From contig NZ_OU745390.1 in assembly GCF_916618955.1 (NCBI RefSeq), positions 4,340,001-4,404,000 of the forward strand: 64,000 nucleotides of DNA. Direction: 5' to 3'. The number at the start of each line of letters is the position of its first letter. Position 1 is the first letter of the stretch. The position numbers and the translations under genes were made by a program. This DNA is from Pseudomonas sp. Marseille-Q3773 (lineage in GTDB: Bacteria > Pseudomonadota > Gammaproteobacteria > Pseudomonadales > Pseudomonadaceae). This document shows positions 1-7,761 of the stretch, piece by piece. The notes beneath the pieces were generated by a model. That model did no database searches and had not been told where the DNA came from. It was given only the letters and a program-made list of their open reading frames with translations.

Positions 1-630
1 GGCATCGCCATTGACGTTGACGCTGACATGCTCCAGCGCGCGGCCCTGGTCATCGAGCACGACCGGTTGCTCGCCGTACGGGTAATCGACCCCGGGATCG
101 ATGGTTTTCTTGTTGTCGGGGTAGGTCACCTTGTAGCTGTGGTGGAACACCAGGGCCTGACCATTGGACAAGCCCAGCACCACCAGCGGGCTTCCCGGCT
201 GGTCGGCACTGATCGAGGTAACCTGCGTGCCTGCCGGCAGCGGCAGGGTGATCTGCTTGAGCGCGTTACCGGTCTTGGTATCGAAGAACAGTGCCTGGCC
301 CTTGTCCGAAACGCGCATACCCACCAGGTTCTGCTCTTCAAGCGCGATCATCAGCGGCTTGCCGGCATCCTGTTGCAGCCAGGTTGGCTCCAGGGCCTTC
401 TTGCTGGTCAGTTCGGCGCCCTGGAACAGCGGCAACACCACATAGGCCAGGTAGAAGAAGATCAAGGTGATTGCCGCCAATACGGCAAGCCCGCCCACCA
501 GTACATACCAGCGGGTCAGGCGGTCCTTGAGTGCGCGCATGCGGCGCTTGCGTTGCAACTCCGGCGTATTGAAGTCAATCCGCTCGGGCTGGGTATTTTG
601 GGTCATGGTGGAGTTGGCCAGATCATTCAT
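1..630 (-). CDS. pstC: Phosphate ABC transporter permease, PstC-type (N-terminal part only)
   Basis: Inner-membrane permease of the high-affinity phosphate transporter; the 3' part lies outside the window. The visible 210 residues have a basic cytoplasmic N-terminus (two RKR/RxR stretches at about 27-40), one hydrophobic helix at about 42-66, then a soluble stretch with repeated short beta-type segments that would be periplasmic. Pseudomonad PstC proteins are known to be long, with such an insertion after the first helix. The start ATG at 630 has a GGGTG-like site upstream; an in-frame ATG at 606 is an alternative. It lies about 140 bp downstream of pstS in the same direction, so the two are probably co-regulated. 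Because the transmembrane core is missing, the PstC name rests mainly on the neighbour and the N-terminal layout. Confidence 0.75.
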   Translation of the reverse strand, partial: MNDLANSTMTQNTQPERIDFNTPELQRKRRMRALKDRLTRWYVLVGGLAVLAAITLIFFYLAYVVLPLFQGAELTSKKALEPTWLQQDAGKPLMIALEEQNLVGMRVSDKGQALFFDTKTGNALKQITLPLPAGTQVTSISADQPGSPLVVLGLSNGQALVFHHSYKVTYPDNKKTIDPGVDYPYGEQPVVLDDQGRALEHVSVNVNGDA

Positions 631-732
631 GCGCACACCCTAGCGATCCCGTATGACAAAAACATTACAAAGTAGTGACGCACGAAAGCCCGCCGCACAG
701 TAAGCCTGGCTTCGGGCTGGGAAATCGTGGAA

Positions 733-757
733 GAGGCCGGGCATTCGCGCCGGCCTC
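733..757 (-). terminator. Hairpin between pstS and pstC
   Basis: Perfect 8-bp inverted repeat GAGGCCGG / CCGGCCTC with a 9-nt loop, just after the pstS stop. There is no good U-run on either strand. It is more likely a partial terminator or RNA-stabilising 3' hairpin, which would keep binding-protein mRNA more abundant than permease mRNA, than a full stop. Confidence 0.4.
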
Positions 758-769
758 CGCCTCAGTTAG

Positions 770-1768
770 TTACTTTTTTGCGACGTTACCCGAGTGGGAC
801 AGGCCCAGGTCAGCCAAGGTCTTGTCGACGACCTTGGCCGGCAGCGGGATGTAGCCATCCTTCACCACCACCTGCTGGCCAGCTTGCGACAGCACCAGCT
901 TGACGAACTCGGCCTCCAGCGGAGCCAGCGGCTTGTTCGGCGCCTTGTTGACGTACACGTACAGGAAGCGCGACAGCGGGTACTTGCCGTTCAGGGCGTT
1001 GGTTTCGTTATCTTCGACGAACTCGCCGCCATCTTTCTTGGCCAACGGTACGGTCTTGACGCTGGCAGTCTTGTAGCCGATGCCCGAGTAGCCGATGCCG
1101 TTCAGCGAGGAGCTGATCGACTGCACGACCGAAGCCGAACCAGGCTGTTCGTTGACGTTAGGCTTGAAGTCGCCTTTGCACAGGGCTTCTTCCTTGAAGT
1201 AGCCATAGGTGCCGGATACCGAGTTGCGGCCGAACAGCTGGATTGGCTTGTTGGCCAGGTCGCCGGTCACGCCCAGGTCACCCCAGGTCTTGACGTCGGC
1301 TTTGCCACCGCACAGGCGGGGGGAGGGGAAGATGGCGTCGACCTGGGCCATGGTCAGGCCTTTGATCGGGTTGTCCTTGTGCACGAACACGGCCAGGGCA
1401 TCGACGGCAACCGGGATGGCGGTTGGTTTGTAGCCGTACTTCTGCTCGAAGGCCTGCAGCTCGACGTCCTTCATCTTGCGACTCATCGGGCCGAGGTTGG
1501 CAGTGCCTTCGGTCAGCGCGGGTGGCGCAGTAGAGGAGCCAGCCGCCTGGATCTGGATGTTTACGTTCGGGTATTCCTTCTTGTAGGCCTCGGCCCACAG
1601 AGTCATCAGGTTCGCGAGGGTGTCGGAACCGACGCTGGAGAGGTTGCCCGAAACACCGGTGGTCTTGGTGTAGGTCGGGATTGCAGGATCGACAGCGGCT
1701 ACCGCGTTGGCGGTTGCAACGCCAGCGGCGGCAAAGGTGAGGGCCGCCATCAAACGCTTCAGTTTCAT
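770..1768 (-). CDS. pstS: Phosphate-binding periplasmic protein PstS
   Basis: Periplasmic receptor that delivers inorganic phosphate to the Pst transporter. The 332-residue product begins with a signal peptide ([12 protein letters not shown], cleavage after about residue 25, near VAA). The mature part has phosphate-loop motifs typical of PstS: SSVGSDTL near residue 45, [14 protein letters not shown] near 75, SRKMKD, and [12 protein letters not shown] in the second lobe. Two cysteines (RLCGGK and EALCKG) could form a disulfide. A ribosome site (AGGAGCAAGGC) precedes the ATG. A Pho box lies about 75 bp upstream. The permease gene follows on the same strand. Confidence 0.95.
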   Translation of the reverse strand: MKLKRLMAALTFAAAGVATANAVAAVDPAIPTYTKTTGVSGNLSSVGSDTLANLMTLWAEAYKKEYPNVNIQIQAAGSSTAPPALTEGTANLGPMSRKMKDVELQAFEQKYGYKPTAIPVAVDALAVFVHKDNPIKGLTMAQVDAIFPSPRLCGGKADVKTWGDLGVTGDLANKPIQLFGRNSVSGTYGYFKEEALCKGDFKPNVNEQPGSASVVQSISSSLNGIGYSGIGYKTASVKTVPLAKKDGGEFVEDNETNALNGKYPLSRFLYVYVNKAPNKPLAPLEAEFVKLVLSQAGQQVVVKDGYIPLPAKVVDKTLADLGLSHSGNVAKK

Positions 1769-1841
1769 GCCTTGCTCCTAGCAGGAATAGGGGGTGTTGG
1801 ATGGAACGGGCCCAAGTATCTGCAGGCCGCATGAATACGAT

Positions 1842-1859
1842 ATGACTTGAATGTGACAA
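1842..1859 (-). promoter_or_regulatory. Candidate Pho box upstream of pstS
   Basis: Read on the minus strand: TTGTCAC-ATTC-AAGTCAT, two heptamers with a 4-nt spacer. This is the spacing of PhoB sites, whose consensus is two CTGTCAT-like repeats. It sits 74 bp before the pstS start, so PhoB control under phosphate limitation is expected. The match is imperfect in each half. Confidence 0.65.
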
Positions 1860-1903
1860 TTGGATGAAATGCCATCACCTATCAGCTGCCTGGCAACACG
1901 TGT

Positions 1904-1963
1904 GGAACGGCCCCTTGTGTCGCGATGGGCTGCGCTGCCCATCGCGACACAAGGGGCCGTTCC
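1904..1963. repeat. Perfect 27-bp inverted repeat (dispersed intergenic palindrome)
   Basis: GGAACGGCCCCTTGTGTCGC... pairs without mismatch with its reverse complement at 1937-1963 around a 6-nt loop (tgcgct). It lies between the 3' end of the MFS gene and the pstS promoter. The CTTGTGTCGCGA core recurs in the spacers at 5003-5041, 42121-42160 and 44965-45081, so it belongs to a dispersed repeat family distinct from the 34-bp REPs elsewhere in the window. It could also terminate transcription from the MFS gene. Confidence 0.8.
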
Positions 1964-1972
1964 TGCACCAGG

Positions 1973-3262
1973 TCAGCGCTTGTTGGCGAGCAGGTACAGG
2001 CCAACGGCCAGGCCAACGGCACACAACCCCGCCACATAGTAAGCGGGCGCCATCGGGCTGACTTTCAACAACGCAGTCACCACCATCGGCGTCAACCCGC
2101 CAAAGATCGCGTAGGCCACGTTGTACGAGAACGACAGCCCGCTGAACCGCACCACCGCCGGAAATGCCTTGACCATCACATAAGGCACTGCACCGATCAC
2201 ACCCACGCACAAACCGGTAACCGCATACAGCGGGAACAGCAGCTCAGGCCGGGTCGGCAGGCTGTGGTAGAAAGTCCAGGAGCTCGCCAGCAGCAGCAGA
2301 CTGCCGATCACGAACACCCGGCCCGCGCCAAAGCGGTCGGCCAGGCTGCCAGCGCCGATGCAGCCGAAGCTGAGCAGCACGATCGCCAGGCTGTTGGCCT
2401 TGAGGGAGTCGGTCGGGCTGATGTGGTAGATGCTCTGCAGCAGCGCCGGGGTCATCAGGATGACTACCACGATGCCGGCAGACAGCATCCAGGTCAGCAG
2501 CATCGACAGCACGATCGGGCCACGATGGTCACGCAGCACGGCACGCAGCGGCAGCTCCTCGGCCAGCGCCTTGCGCTGCTGCATTTCGGCAAATACCGGG
2601 GTTTCGTGCAACCAGCGGCGCAGGTACACCGAGAACAGGCCGAACACACCGCCCAGCAGGAACGGAATACGCCAGGCGTAATCGGCCACTTCATCCGAGG
2701 TGTAGACACTGTTGATCAGGGTGGCCACCAGCGAGCCAAGCAAGATACCCGCAGTGAGGCCGGCCGTGAGGGTACCGCAGGCGTAGCCGGTGTTGCGCGC
2801 CGGCACGTGCTCCGACACGAACACCCACGCACCCGGGACCTCGCCACCGATTGCCGCGCCCTGGATCACCCGCATCAGCAGCAGCAGGATCGGCGCCCAC
2901 AGGCCGATCTGTGCGTAGGTCGGCAACAGGCCCATGATCAGTGTCGGCAACGCCATCATGAAGATACTCAGTGTGAACATCTTCTTGCGCCCGAGCAGGT
3001 CGCCGAAATGGGCCATGATGATGCCTCCCAGCGGCCGCGCCAGGTAGCCGGCGGCGAAGATACCGAAGGTCTGCATCAGGCGCAGCCATTCGGGCATATC
3101 GGCGGGAAAGAACAGCTTGCCGACCACGGTAGCGAAGAACACGAAGATGATGAAGTCGTAGAACTCCAGCGCGCCGCCCAGCGCGGACAGTGAAAGGGTC
3201 TTGTAGTCACTGCGGGTCAGCGGCCGCGAGGGCTGCTCGATACTGCTCGGCACGGAAGTCAT
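1973..3262 (-). CDS. MFS transporter, metabolite:H+ symporter (MHS) type
   Basis: Inner-membrane major facilitator protein of 429 residues. ALEFYDF at about 31-37 and the loop 2-3 motif GDLLGRKK at about 87-94 are typical of the MHS branch (citrate, proline/betaine, shikimate and alpha-ketoglutarate symporters). About twelve hydrophobic segments are visible, with a short charged C-terminus (LLANKR). The start at 3262 is preferred over an upstream ATG because the family begins just before the charged SDYKTLSLSALGG stretch, and an AAGAGAA site precedes it. The substrate cannot be told from sequence. The gene stands alone, convergent with nothing and followed by a large palindrome. Confidence 0.85.
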   Translation of the reverse strand: MTSVPSSIEQPSRPLTRSDYKTLSLSALGGALEFYDFIIFVFFATVVGKLFFPADMPEWLRLMQTFGIFAAGYLARPLGGIIMAHFGDLLGRKKMFTLSIFMMALPTLIMGLLPTYAQIGLWAPILLLLMRVIQGAAIGGEVPGAWVFVSEHVPARNTGYACGTLTAGLTAGILLGSLVATLINSVYTSDEVADYAWRIPFLLGGVFGLFSVYLRRWLHETPVFAEMQQRKALAEELPLRAVLRDHRGPIVLSMLLTWMLSAGIVVVILMTPALLQSIYHISPTDSLKANSLAIVLLSFGCIGAGSLADRFGAGRVFVIGSLLLLASSWTFYHSLPTRPELLFPLYAVTGLCVGVIGAVPYVMVKAFPAVVRFSGLSFSYNVAYAIFGGLTPMVVTALLKVSPMAPAYYVAGLCAVGLAVGLYLLANKR

Positions 3263-3622
3263 CGCTGATTGTTCTCTTTGTAGGGCATGCAGGCCGCCTG
3301 GCACGCGGCTTCTGGATTGGTGACAGAGCAAGATAGCAAATTGCCGAGCTGCGCCGGAAGCGATACAAAATCCATACACATATTCATGAATGCGCGGTCG
3401 TCGCTGGCCGATATGCTCTATATACTGCCGATTCGTAGGAAAAGGTTGCTCCTAACGTGGGATGTTGTGCGAAAACGCCGGTCATTATTGTCAGACGGTT
3501 TCGCAGAGTTTCCCTACGGCCGCCCAGTGAAACGAAATCGGCGTAGTATGTTTCAAGCTGAATCGTTTACCCGGCCTTTGCGCCACACCAACGAAAGCGT
3601 CACGGGTCAGAGGCCCCATCGC
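3263..3622. other. Divergent intergenic spacer
   Basis: About 360 bp between the MFS gene and the thioesterase gene on opposite strands, so it must hold both promoters. I see no convincing consensus promoter, operator or small gene. An open frame continues upstream of the thioesterase start but lacks family similarity and a ribosome site. Confidence 0.5.
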
Positions 3623-4021
3623 ATGATTGAGCTCGAACAAGAAGATCCTATCCCGCAGGGCGACCTGGCCTTGCAGATCACCGCACTCCCGCGCGAGACC
3701 AACGGGTTTGGCGATATCTTTGGCGGCTGGTTGGTCGCCCAGATGGACCTGGCCGGAACCGCCATGGCCAGCCGTGTCGCCGGAGGCCGGGTGGCCACCG
3801 TGGCCATCGACCGCATGGCTTTCCTGGTGCCAGTGGCCGTTGGCGCACAGTTGTCTTTCTACACCCAGACCCTGGAAATCGGCCGCAGCTCGATCCAGAT
3901 GATGGTTGAAGTGTGGAGCGACGACCCGCTGTCCAGCGAATGGCGCAAGGTTACCGAAGCGGTGTTCGTCTTCGTCGCCATCGACGGCAGTGGCCGTACC
4001 CGCTCCGTACCTCGTCGCTGA
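3623..4021 (+). CDS. Acyl-CoA thioesterase, YciA-like hotdog fold
   Basis: Predicted cytoplasmic acyl-CoA hydrolase of 132 residues, one hotdog domain. The sequence PRETNGFGDIFGGWLVAQMDLAG (about 23-45) matches the YciA/BACH region: an Asn near residue 27 and an Asp near 42 correspond to the usual catalytic positions, and DIFGG is the helix-capping turn. The start at 3623 is chosen for the AGAGG site 8 nt upstream and for family length. The acyl chain specificity is unknown. A paralogue of the longer type is encoded near 31 kb. Confidence 0.85.
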   Translation: MIELEQEDPIPQGDLALQITALPRETNGFGDIFGGWLVAQMDLAGTAMASRVAGGRVATVAIDRMAFLVPVAVGAQLSFYTQTLEIGRSSIQMMVEVWSDDPLSSEWRKVTEAVFVFVAIDGSGRTRSVPRR

Positions 4022-4083
4022 GCCCCGCCGGCGGTAAACTCATTGCATGTGCCCGGGTCCAAGGCCCACTGGCAATCAATGAG

Positions 4084-4989
4084 ATGAACACAATGGCTTC
4101 CTTCCAGGTCGTAACCGAGCAACATGGCGAACTCAACTGCTGGCGTATCAGCAGCAACCACGCCGAACTCCTGATCGCCCAGCAAGGCGCGCAGATCCTC
4201 AGCTACCAGTGCGTTGGCCAGCCACCACTGTTGTGGCTGAGCGACCAGGCCATCTTCCGCCAGGGCAAGTCGGTACGCGCCGGGGTGCCGGTGTGCTGGC
4301 CGTGGTTCGGCAACCTGCAGCGCAATCCACAGGCCGTGCAGGCCATGTACCACGGTGAACAGGCACCCGCCCACGGCCTGGCGCGGACCCGTGACTGGCA
4401 ACTGCTGGGCATCGAAGAAGCGAGCGACGGGCTGCGTATCGAGTTCGAGCTGCCCGAAGCGCAGGGCAACCTGGCCGACTGGCCCCACGACGTGGAGCTG
4501 AAGTTGCTGGTGGAGCTGGGCGTGGATCTGAAGCTGAGCCTGACCAGCCGCAACCTGGGCAACACGCCGGTCATCCTCAGCCAGGCCCTGCACAGTTACT
4601 TCGCGGTCAGCGATGTACGCCAGGTGCGGGTTGAAGGTGTCGAAGGGCTGGGCTACATCGAGACCCTGGCCGACTGGGAACAGCGCCAGCAACACGGCGC
4701 GCTGACGTTCACTGGTGAGACTGACCGGATCTACCTCGCCACCCCGCCGAAATTGAACATTGTCGACCCACACTGGAACCGGCGGATCAGCTTGACCAGC
4801 AGCGGGTCGCGCTCGGCGGTGATCTGGAACCCCTGGACCGAGCGGGCCAAGGATCTGCCGGACATGGCCGATGACGGCTGGCAGCGGATGCTGTGCATCG
4901 AGACGGCGAATGTGTGGGATGACCTGGTGGAACTGAAACCAGGGGCAACTCACTCGCTTGGCCTGGTGGTGGCTAGCGAAGCGCTTTGA
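4084..4989 (+). CDS. D-hexose-6-phosphate mutarotase (YeaD family)
   Basis: Aldose-1-epimerase-like enzyme that interconverts the anomers of glucose-6-phosphate and related sugars in the cytoplasm. The 301-residue product has the YeaD signatures GVPVCWPWFG (about 67-76) and APAHGLART (about 95-102), whose His is the expected catalytic base, and a later ALHSYFAV segment that belongs to the sugar pocket. A second ATG at 4093 is equally plausible; neither has a strong ribosome site. It follows the thioesterase gene by 62 bp on the same strand and is followed by a strong terminator. Confidence 0.85.
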   Translation: MNTMASFQVVTEQHGELNCWRISSNHAELLIAQQGAQILSYQCVGQPPLLWLSDQAIFRQGKSVRAGVPVCWPWFGNLQRNPQAVQAMYHGEQAPAHGLARTRDWQLLGIEEASDGLRIEFELPEAQGNLADWPHDVELKLLVELGVDLKLSLTSRNLGNTPVILSQALHSYFAVSDVRQVRVEGVEGLGYIETLADWEQRQQHGALTFTGETDRIYLATPPKLNIVDPHWNRRISLTSSGSRSAVIWNPWTERAKDLPDMADDGWQRMLCIETANVWDDLVELKPGATHSLGLVVASEAL

Positions 4990-5028
4990 TCTGAAACACC
5001 CGGGACCGCTGCGCGGTCCTTTCGCAAC

Positions 5029-5075
5029 ACAAGGTCGCTCCTGGAAGGGGTTGAGGAGCGTCCTTGTATTTTTTC
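5029..5075 (+). terminator. Intrinsic terminator after the mutarotase gene
   Basis: ACAAGG-T-CGCTCC pairs with GGAGCG-T-CCTTGT (one T:T mismatch) around a 13-nt loop, followed directly by ATTTTTTC on the plus strand. Just upstream, GGACCGC/GCGGTCC (5003-5019) forms a second small hairpin. Part of the stem resembles the dispersed CACAAGG repeat family. Confidence 0.75.
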
Positions 5076-5081
5076 ATGGCA

Positions 5082-5615
5082 TCAGAGATCGGCATCCTCC
5101 ACCACCCTCACTTTCTGTGCATCCAGCGCATAGGCCGCATCGGCCAGGTCGTTGCTGACCTTTTCCACCTTCAGCGTGCCGCTGACCCACAGCGGTGTGT
5201 AGATGTCATCAATCTTCAGGCCTTTCGGGTAGCGCACCAGCACCAGCTGGTTCGGCGGCGGCGGTGGCACATGGATGCAGGCGCCCGGGTATGGCACCAG
5301 GAAGAACAACGTACTGTTGCCCTTGGCGTCACTCTCCAGCGGCACTGGATAGCCGCCCAGACGAATGTCCTTGCCGTTCATGGCTGCCACGGTCTTGGTC
5401 GAATACATCACCGCGGGCAGGCCCTTGCTCTGCTTCAAGCCACCCTTGGCGGTAAAAGTACCCATGGCTTCCGGTGAATTGTGGTCGATCTCGGGCATCT
5501 GCTCGAGCGCCTTCTGGTCCGACTTGGGCATCAGCTCCAGCCAGTCGGTTTCGGGCAGTTCGGCATGGGCCAGGGCGCTGGCCAGCAGCAAGGGGGCGAG
5601 AAAAAAGGCACGCAT
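5082..5615 (-). CDS. Secreted DUF3299 protein
   Basis: 177-residue exported protein of unknown function. A signal peptide (MRAFFLAPLLLASALAHA) is cleaved before ELPETDW. The core has the DUF3299 hallmark FFLVPYPGACIHVPPPPPNQ at about 111-130, with a Cys-His pair and a proline run, followed by a GxL beta strand (PLWVSGTLKVE). An upstream in-frame ATG at 5651 would hide the signal peptide, so 5615 is chosen. Such proteins have been suggested to act near the envelope or to bind metal, but nothing here proves a role. The next gene downstream is on the other strand. Confidence 0.8.
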   Translation of the reverse strand: MRAFFLAPLLLASALAHAELPETDWLELMPKSDQKALEQMPEIDHNSPEAMGTFTAKGGLKQSKGLPAVMYSTKTVAAMNGKDIRLGGYPVPLESDAKGNSTLFFLVPYPGACIHVPPPPPNQLVLVRYPKGLKIDDIYTPLWVSGTLKVEKVSNDLADAAYALDAQKVRVVEDADL

Positions 5616-5663
5616 GAAAATGCTCGGCAACTCGAAGGAATTGCCGGGCATTCTAACCAGTAT

Positions 5664-5909
5664 TCAACGTTTCTTGATGAATCCGTAGATCACCAGCAGG
5701 ACGACCGCACCCACCAGCGCGCCAAAGAAGCCTGCAGCCTGCCCGGCCTGGTAGATACCCAGCGCCTGGCCGCCATAGGTTGCCAGCAGCGAGCCGGCGA
5801 TACCCAGCAGGATGGTCATGATCCAGCCCATGCTGTCGTCGCCCGGTTTGATGAAACGAGCCAGCAGGCCGACGATGAGGCCGATGAAGATGGTTCCAAT
5901 GATGCCCAT
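5664..5909 (-). CDS. GlsB/YeaQ/YmgE family stress membrane protein
   Basis: 81-residue integral membrane protein with three hydrophobic segments (GIIGTIFIGLIVGLLARF, WIMTILLGIAGSLLATYGG, AGFFGALVGAVVLLVIYGF) and the family signature GLLARFIKPG. The start at 5909 has an AGAGGGA ribosome site. Members are small inner-membrane or envelope proteins often induced by general stress; the biochemical role is not known. It stands alone between purK and the DUF3299 gene, on the same strand as both. Confidence 0.85.
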   Translation of the reverse strand: MGIIGTIFIGLIVGLLARFIKPGDDSMGWIMTILLGIAGSLLATYGGQALGIYQAGQAAGFFGALVGAVVLLVIYGFIKKR

Positions 5910-6005
5910 GGCGATCCCTCTGCAGTGAAAATGGAACAAGCCAAAGCCTAGACAGCGCTTTGGCATGTTGCCATTTCAGAGGGTATGTGGCGGGTAGAAG
6001 TTCGA

Positions 6006-7088
6006 TCAGTTGCCGATCAGGGCTTCTACTTCGGCAATCTTGCGCTCCAGGGTAGCCATGTCGTGGCAACGCAGGGTGGCGTGGCCGACCTTGCGCCCGG
6101 CCTTGAATGCCTTGCCGTAGTGGTGCAGATGGCAATCATCGATGGCGATCACTTTGTCCACAGCCGGCACTTCACCGATGAAGTTGAGCATCGCGCTCTC
6201 GCCTACCTTGGCGGTCGAACCCAGTGGCAGGCCGGCGACGGCACGCAGGTGGTTCTCGAACTGGCTGCACTCGGCGCCTTCGATGGTCCAGTGCCCGGAG
6301 TTGTGTACACGCGGGGCGATTTCGTTGGCCTTCAGGCCGCCGTCGACTTCGAAGAACTCGAAGGCCAGCACGCCGACATAGTCGAGCTGCTTGAGCACGC
6401 GGCCCACGTAGTCTTCGGCCAGGGCCTGCAGTGGGTGCGCCTGGCTGGCGACCGACAGGCGCAGGATGCCGCTTTCATGGGTGTTGTGCACCAGCGGGTA
6501 GAAACGGGTTTCGCCATCACGGGCACGCACGGCTACCAGCGACACTTCGCCGGTGAACGGGACGAACCCCTCCAGCAAGCAGGGCACGCTGCCCAGTTCG
6601 GCGAAAGTACCGCCCACGTCCTCAGGCGTGCGCAGTACCTTCTGGCCCTTGCCGTCGTAACCCAGGGTACGGGTTTTCAGCACGGCCGGAAGGCCGATGC
6701 TGGCCACCGCAGCGTCCAGGTCTGCCTGCGAGAGGATGTCAGCGAAGGCCGGGGTGGGGATACCCAGGTCGCGGAACATGCTCTTTTCGAACAGCCGGTC
6801 GCGAGCGATGCGCAGCGCCTCGGCGCTGGGGTAGACCGGCACGAACTGCGAGAGGAAGGCCACGGTTTCGGCCGGCACGCTTTCAAACTCGAAGGTCACC
6901 AGGTCGACTTCGTCGGCCAATTGGCGCAGGTGGTCCTGGTCGCCGTAGTCGGCGCGCAGGTGCTCGCCCAGTGGCGCGGCGCAAGCGTCCGGCGCCGGGT
7001 CGAGGAAGGCGAAGTTCATGCCCAGCGGGGTACCCGCCAGGGCCAGCATGCGGCCCAGCTGGCCGCCACCGATTACACCGATCTTCAT
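6006..7088 (-). CDS. purK: 5-(carboxyamino)imidazole ribonucleotide synthase PurK
   Basis: ATP-grasp enzyme of purine synthesis that makes N5-CAIR from AIR, bicarbonate and ATP; PurE then uses the product. The 360-residue protein starts MKIGVIGGGQLGRML (nucleotide-fold loop), has the ATP-grasp stretch LKTRTLGYDGKGQ in the middle and the C-terminal active-site block NEIAPRVHNSGHWTIEG. The ATG at 7088 lies 10 bp after the purE stop, so the two are translated from one mRNA. A longer frame upstream overlaps purE and is spurious. Confidence 0.97.
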   Translation of the reverse strand: MKIGVIGGGQLGRMLALAGTPLGMNFAFLDPAPDACAAPLGEHLRADYGDQDHLRQLADEVDLVTFEFESVPAETVAFLSQFVPVYPSAEALRIARDRLFEKSMFRDLGIPTPAFADILSQADLDAAVASIGLPAVLKTRTLGYDGKGQKVLRTPEDVGGTFAELGSVPCLLEGFVPFTGEVSLVAVRARDGETRFYPLVHNTHESGILRLSVASQAHPLQALAEDYVGRVLKQLDYVGVLAFEFFEVDGGLKANEIAPRVHNSGHWTIEGAECSQFENHLRAVAGLPLGSTAKVGESAMLNFIGEVPAVDKVIAIDDCHLHHYGKAFKAGRKVGHATLRCHDMATLERKIAEVEALIGN

Positions 7089-7098
7089 GGGTAGTGCC

Positions 7099-7590
7099 TC
7101 AAGCCTGGCGCGGGTCTGGGTTGTCCAGCACGGTCTCGGTCTGCTCCGTGCGGAACTGCTTGAGCGCCGTGTGGTACTGCGGGTATTTGGCACCGAGGAT
7201 GCTGGCCGACAGCAGCGCGGCATTGACGGCACCGGCCCGGCCGATGGCCAGGGTGGCAACCGGCACGCCGGCAGGCATCTGCACGATCGACAACAGCGAA
7301 TCGACACCCGACAGCATCGACGACTGCACCGGCACGCCCAGCACCGGCAGGTGGGTCTTGGCCGCGCACATGCCTGGCAGGTGGGCTGCGCCACCGGCAC
7401 CGGCGATGATCACCTCGATGCCCCGCCCTTCGGCCTCTTCGGCATACTGGAACAGCAAGTCCGGGGTGCGGTGGGCGGAAACCACCTTCACTTCGTAGGG
7501 AATGCCGAGTTTTTCCAGCATATCGGCGGTGTGGCTAAGGGTGGACCAATCGGACTTGGAGCCCATGATCACGCCAACCAGTGCACTCAT
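7099..7590 (-). CDS. purE: N5-carboxyaminoimidazole ribonucleotide mutase PurE
   Basis: Converts N5-CAIR to CAIR in purine synthesis. The 163-residue class I PurE shows [10 protein letters not shown] (phosphate-binding), VSAHRTPD with the catalytic His, and [11 protein letters not shown]. The start at 7590 has a GAAGAGG ribosome site 8 nt upstream. It is the first gene of purEK. The mRNA leader carries a strong terminator hairpin only 44 nt before the start codon, so expression is probably controlled by readthrough. Confidence 0.97.
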   Translation of the reverse strand: MSALVGVIMGSKSDWSTLSHTADMLEKLGIPYEVKVVSAHRTPDLLFQYAEEAEGRGIEVIIAGAGGAAHLPGMCAAKTHLPVLGVPVQSSMLSGVDSLLSIVQMPAGVPVATLAIGRAGAVNAALLSASILGAKYPQYHTALKQFRTEQTETVLDNPDPRQA

Positions 7591-7596
7591 CGTCGA

Positions 7597-7715
7597 GCCT
7601 CTTCGCTTGTGCGCCCTTGGGCGCGTCAAAAAACAACAAGCCACGCGGGACGGCCGGCGTGGCTTGTTTGCTGATCAGGACCGGACACATCCGGTCGAAA
7701 GGCCGCGCAGTATAC
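7597..7715 (-). promoter_or_regulatory. purEK leader: promoter, hairpin and intrinsic terminator (candidate attenuator)
   Basis: On the minus strand there is a -10-like TATACT at 7714-7709, then a 7-bp hairpin GACCGGA/TCCGGTC (7696-7679), then a perfect 12-bp stem AACAAGCCACGC/GCGTGGCTTGTT (7668-7635) followed by GTTTTTTG, and finally the purE ribosome site. Only 44 nt separate the terminator from the start codon, which leaves little room for another promoter. No good -35 is visible. It may alternatively be just the terminator of the upstream LysR gene. Confidence 0.55.
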
Positions 7716-7761
7716 CGTAAGGTGGTGCGTTTAAGGCACCCCGGCGACCAACTGTCGCCCC

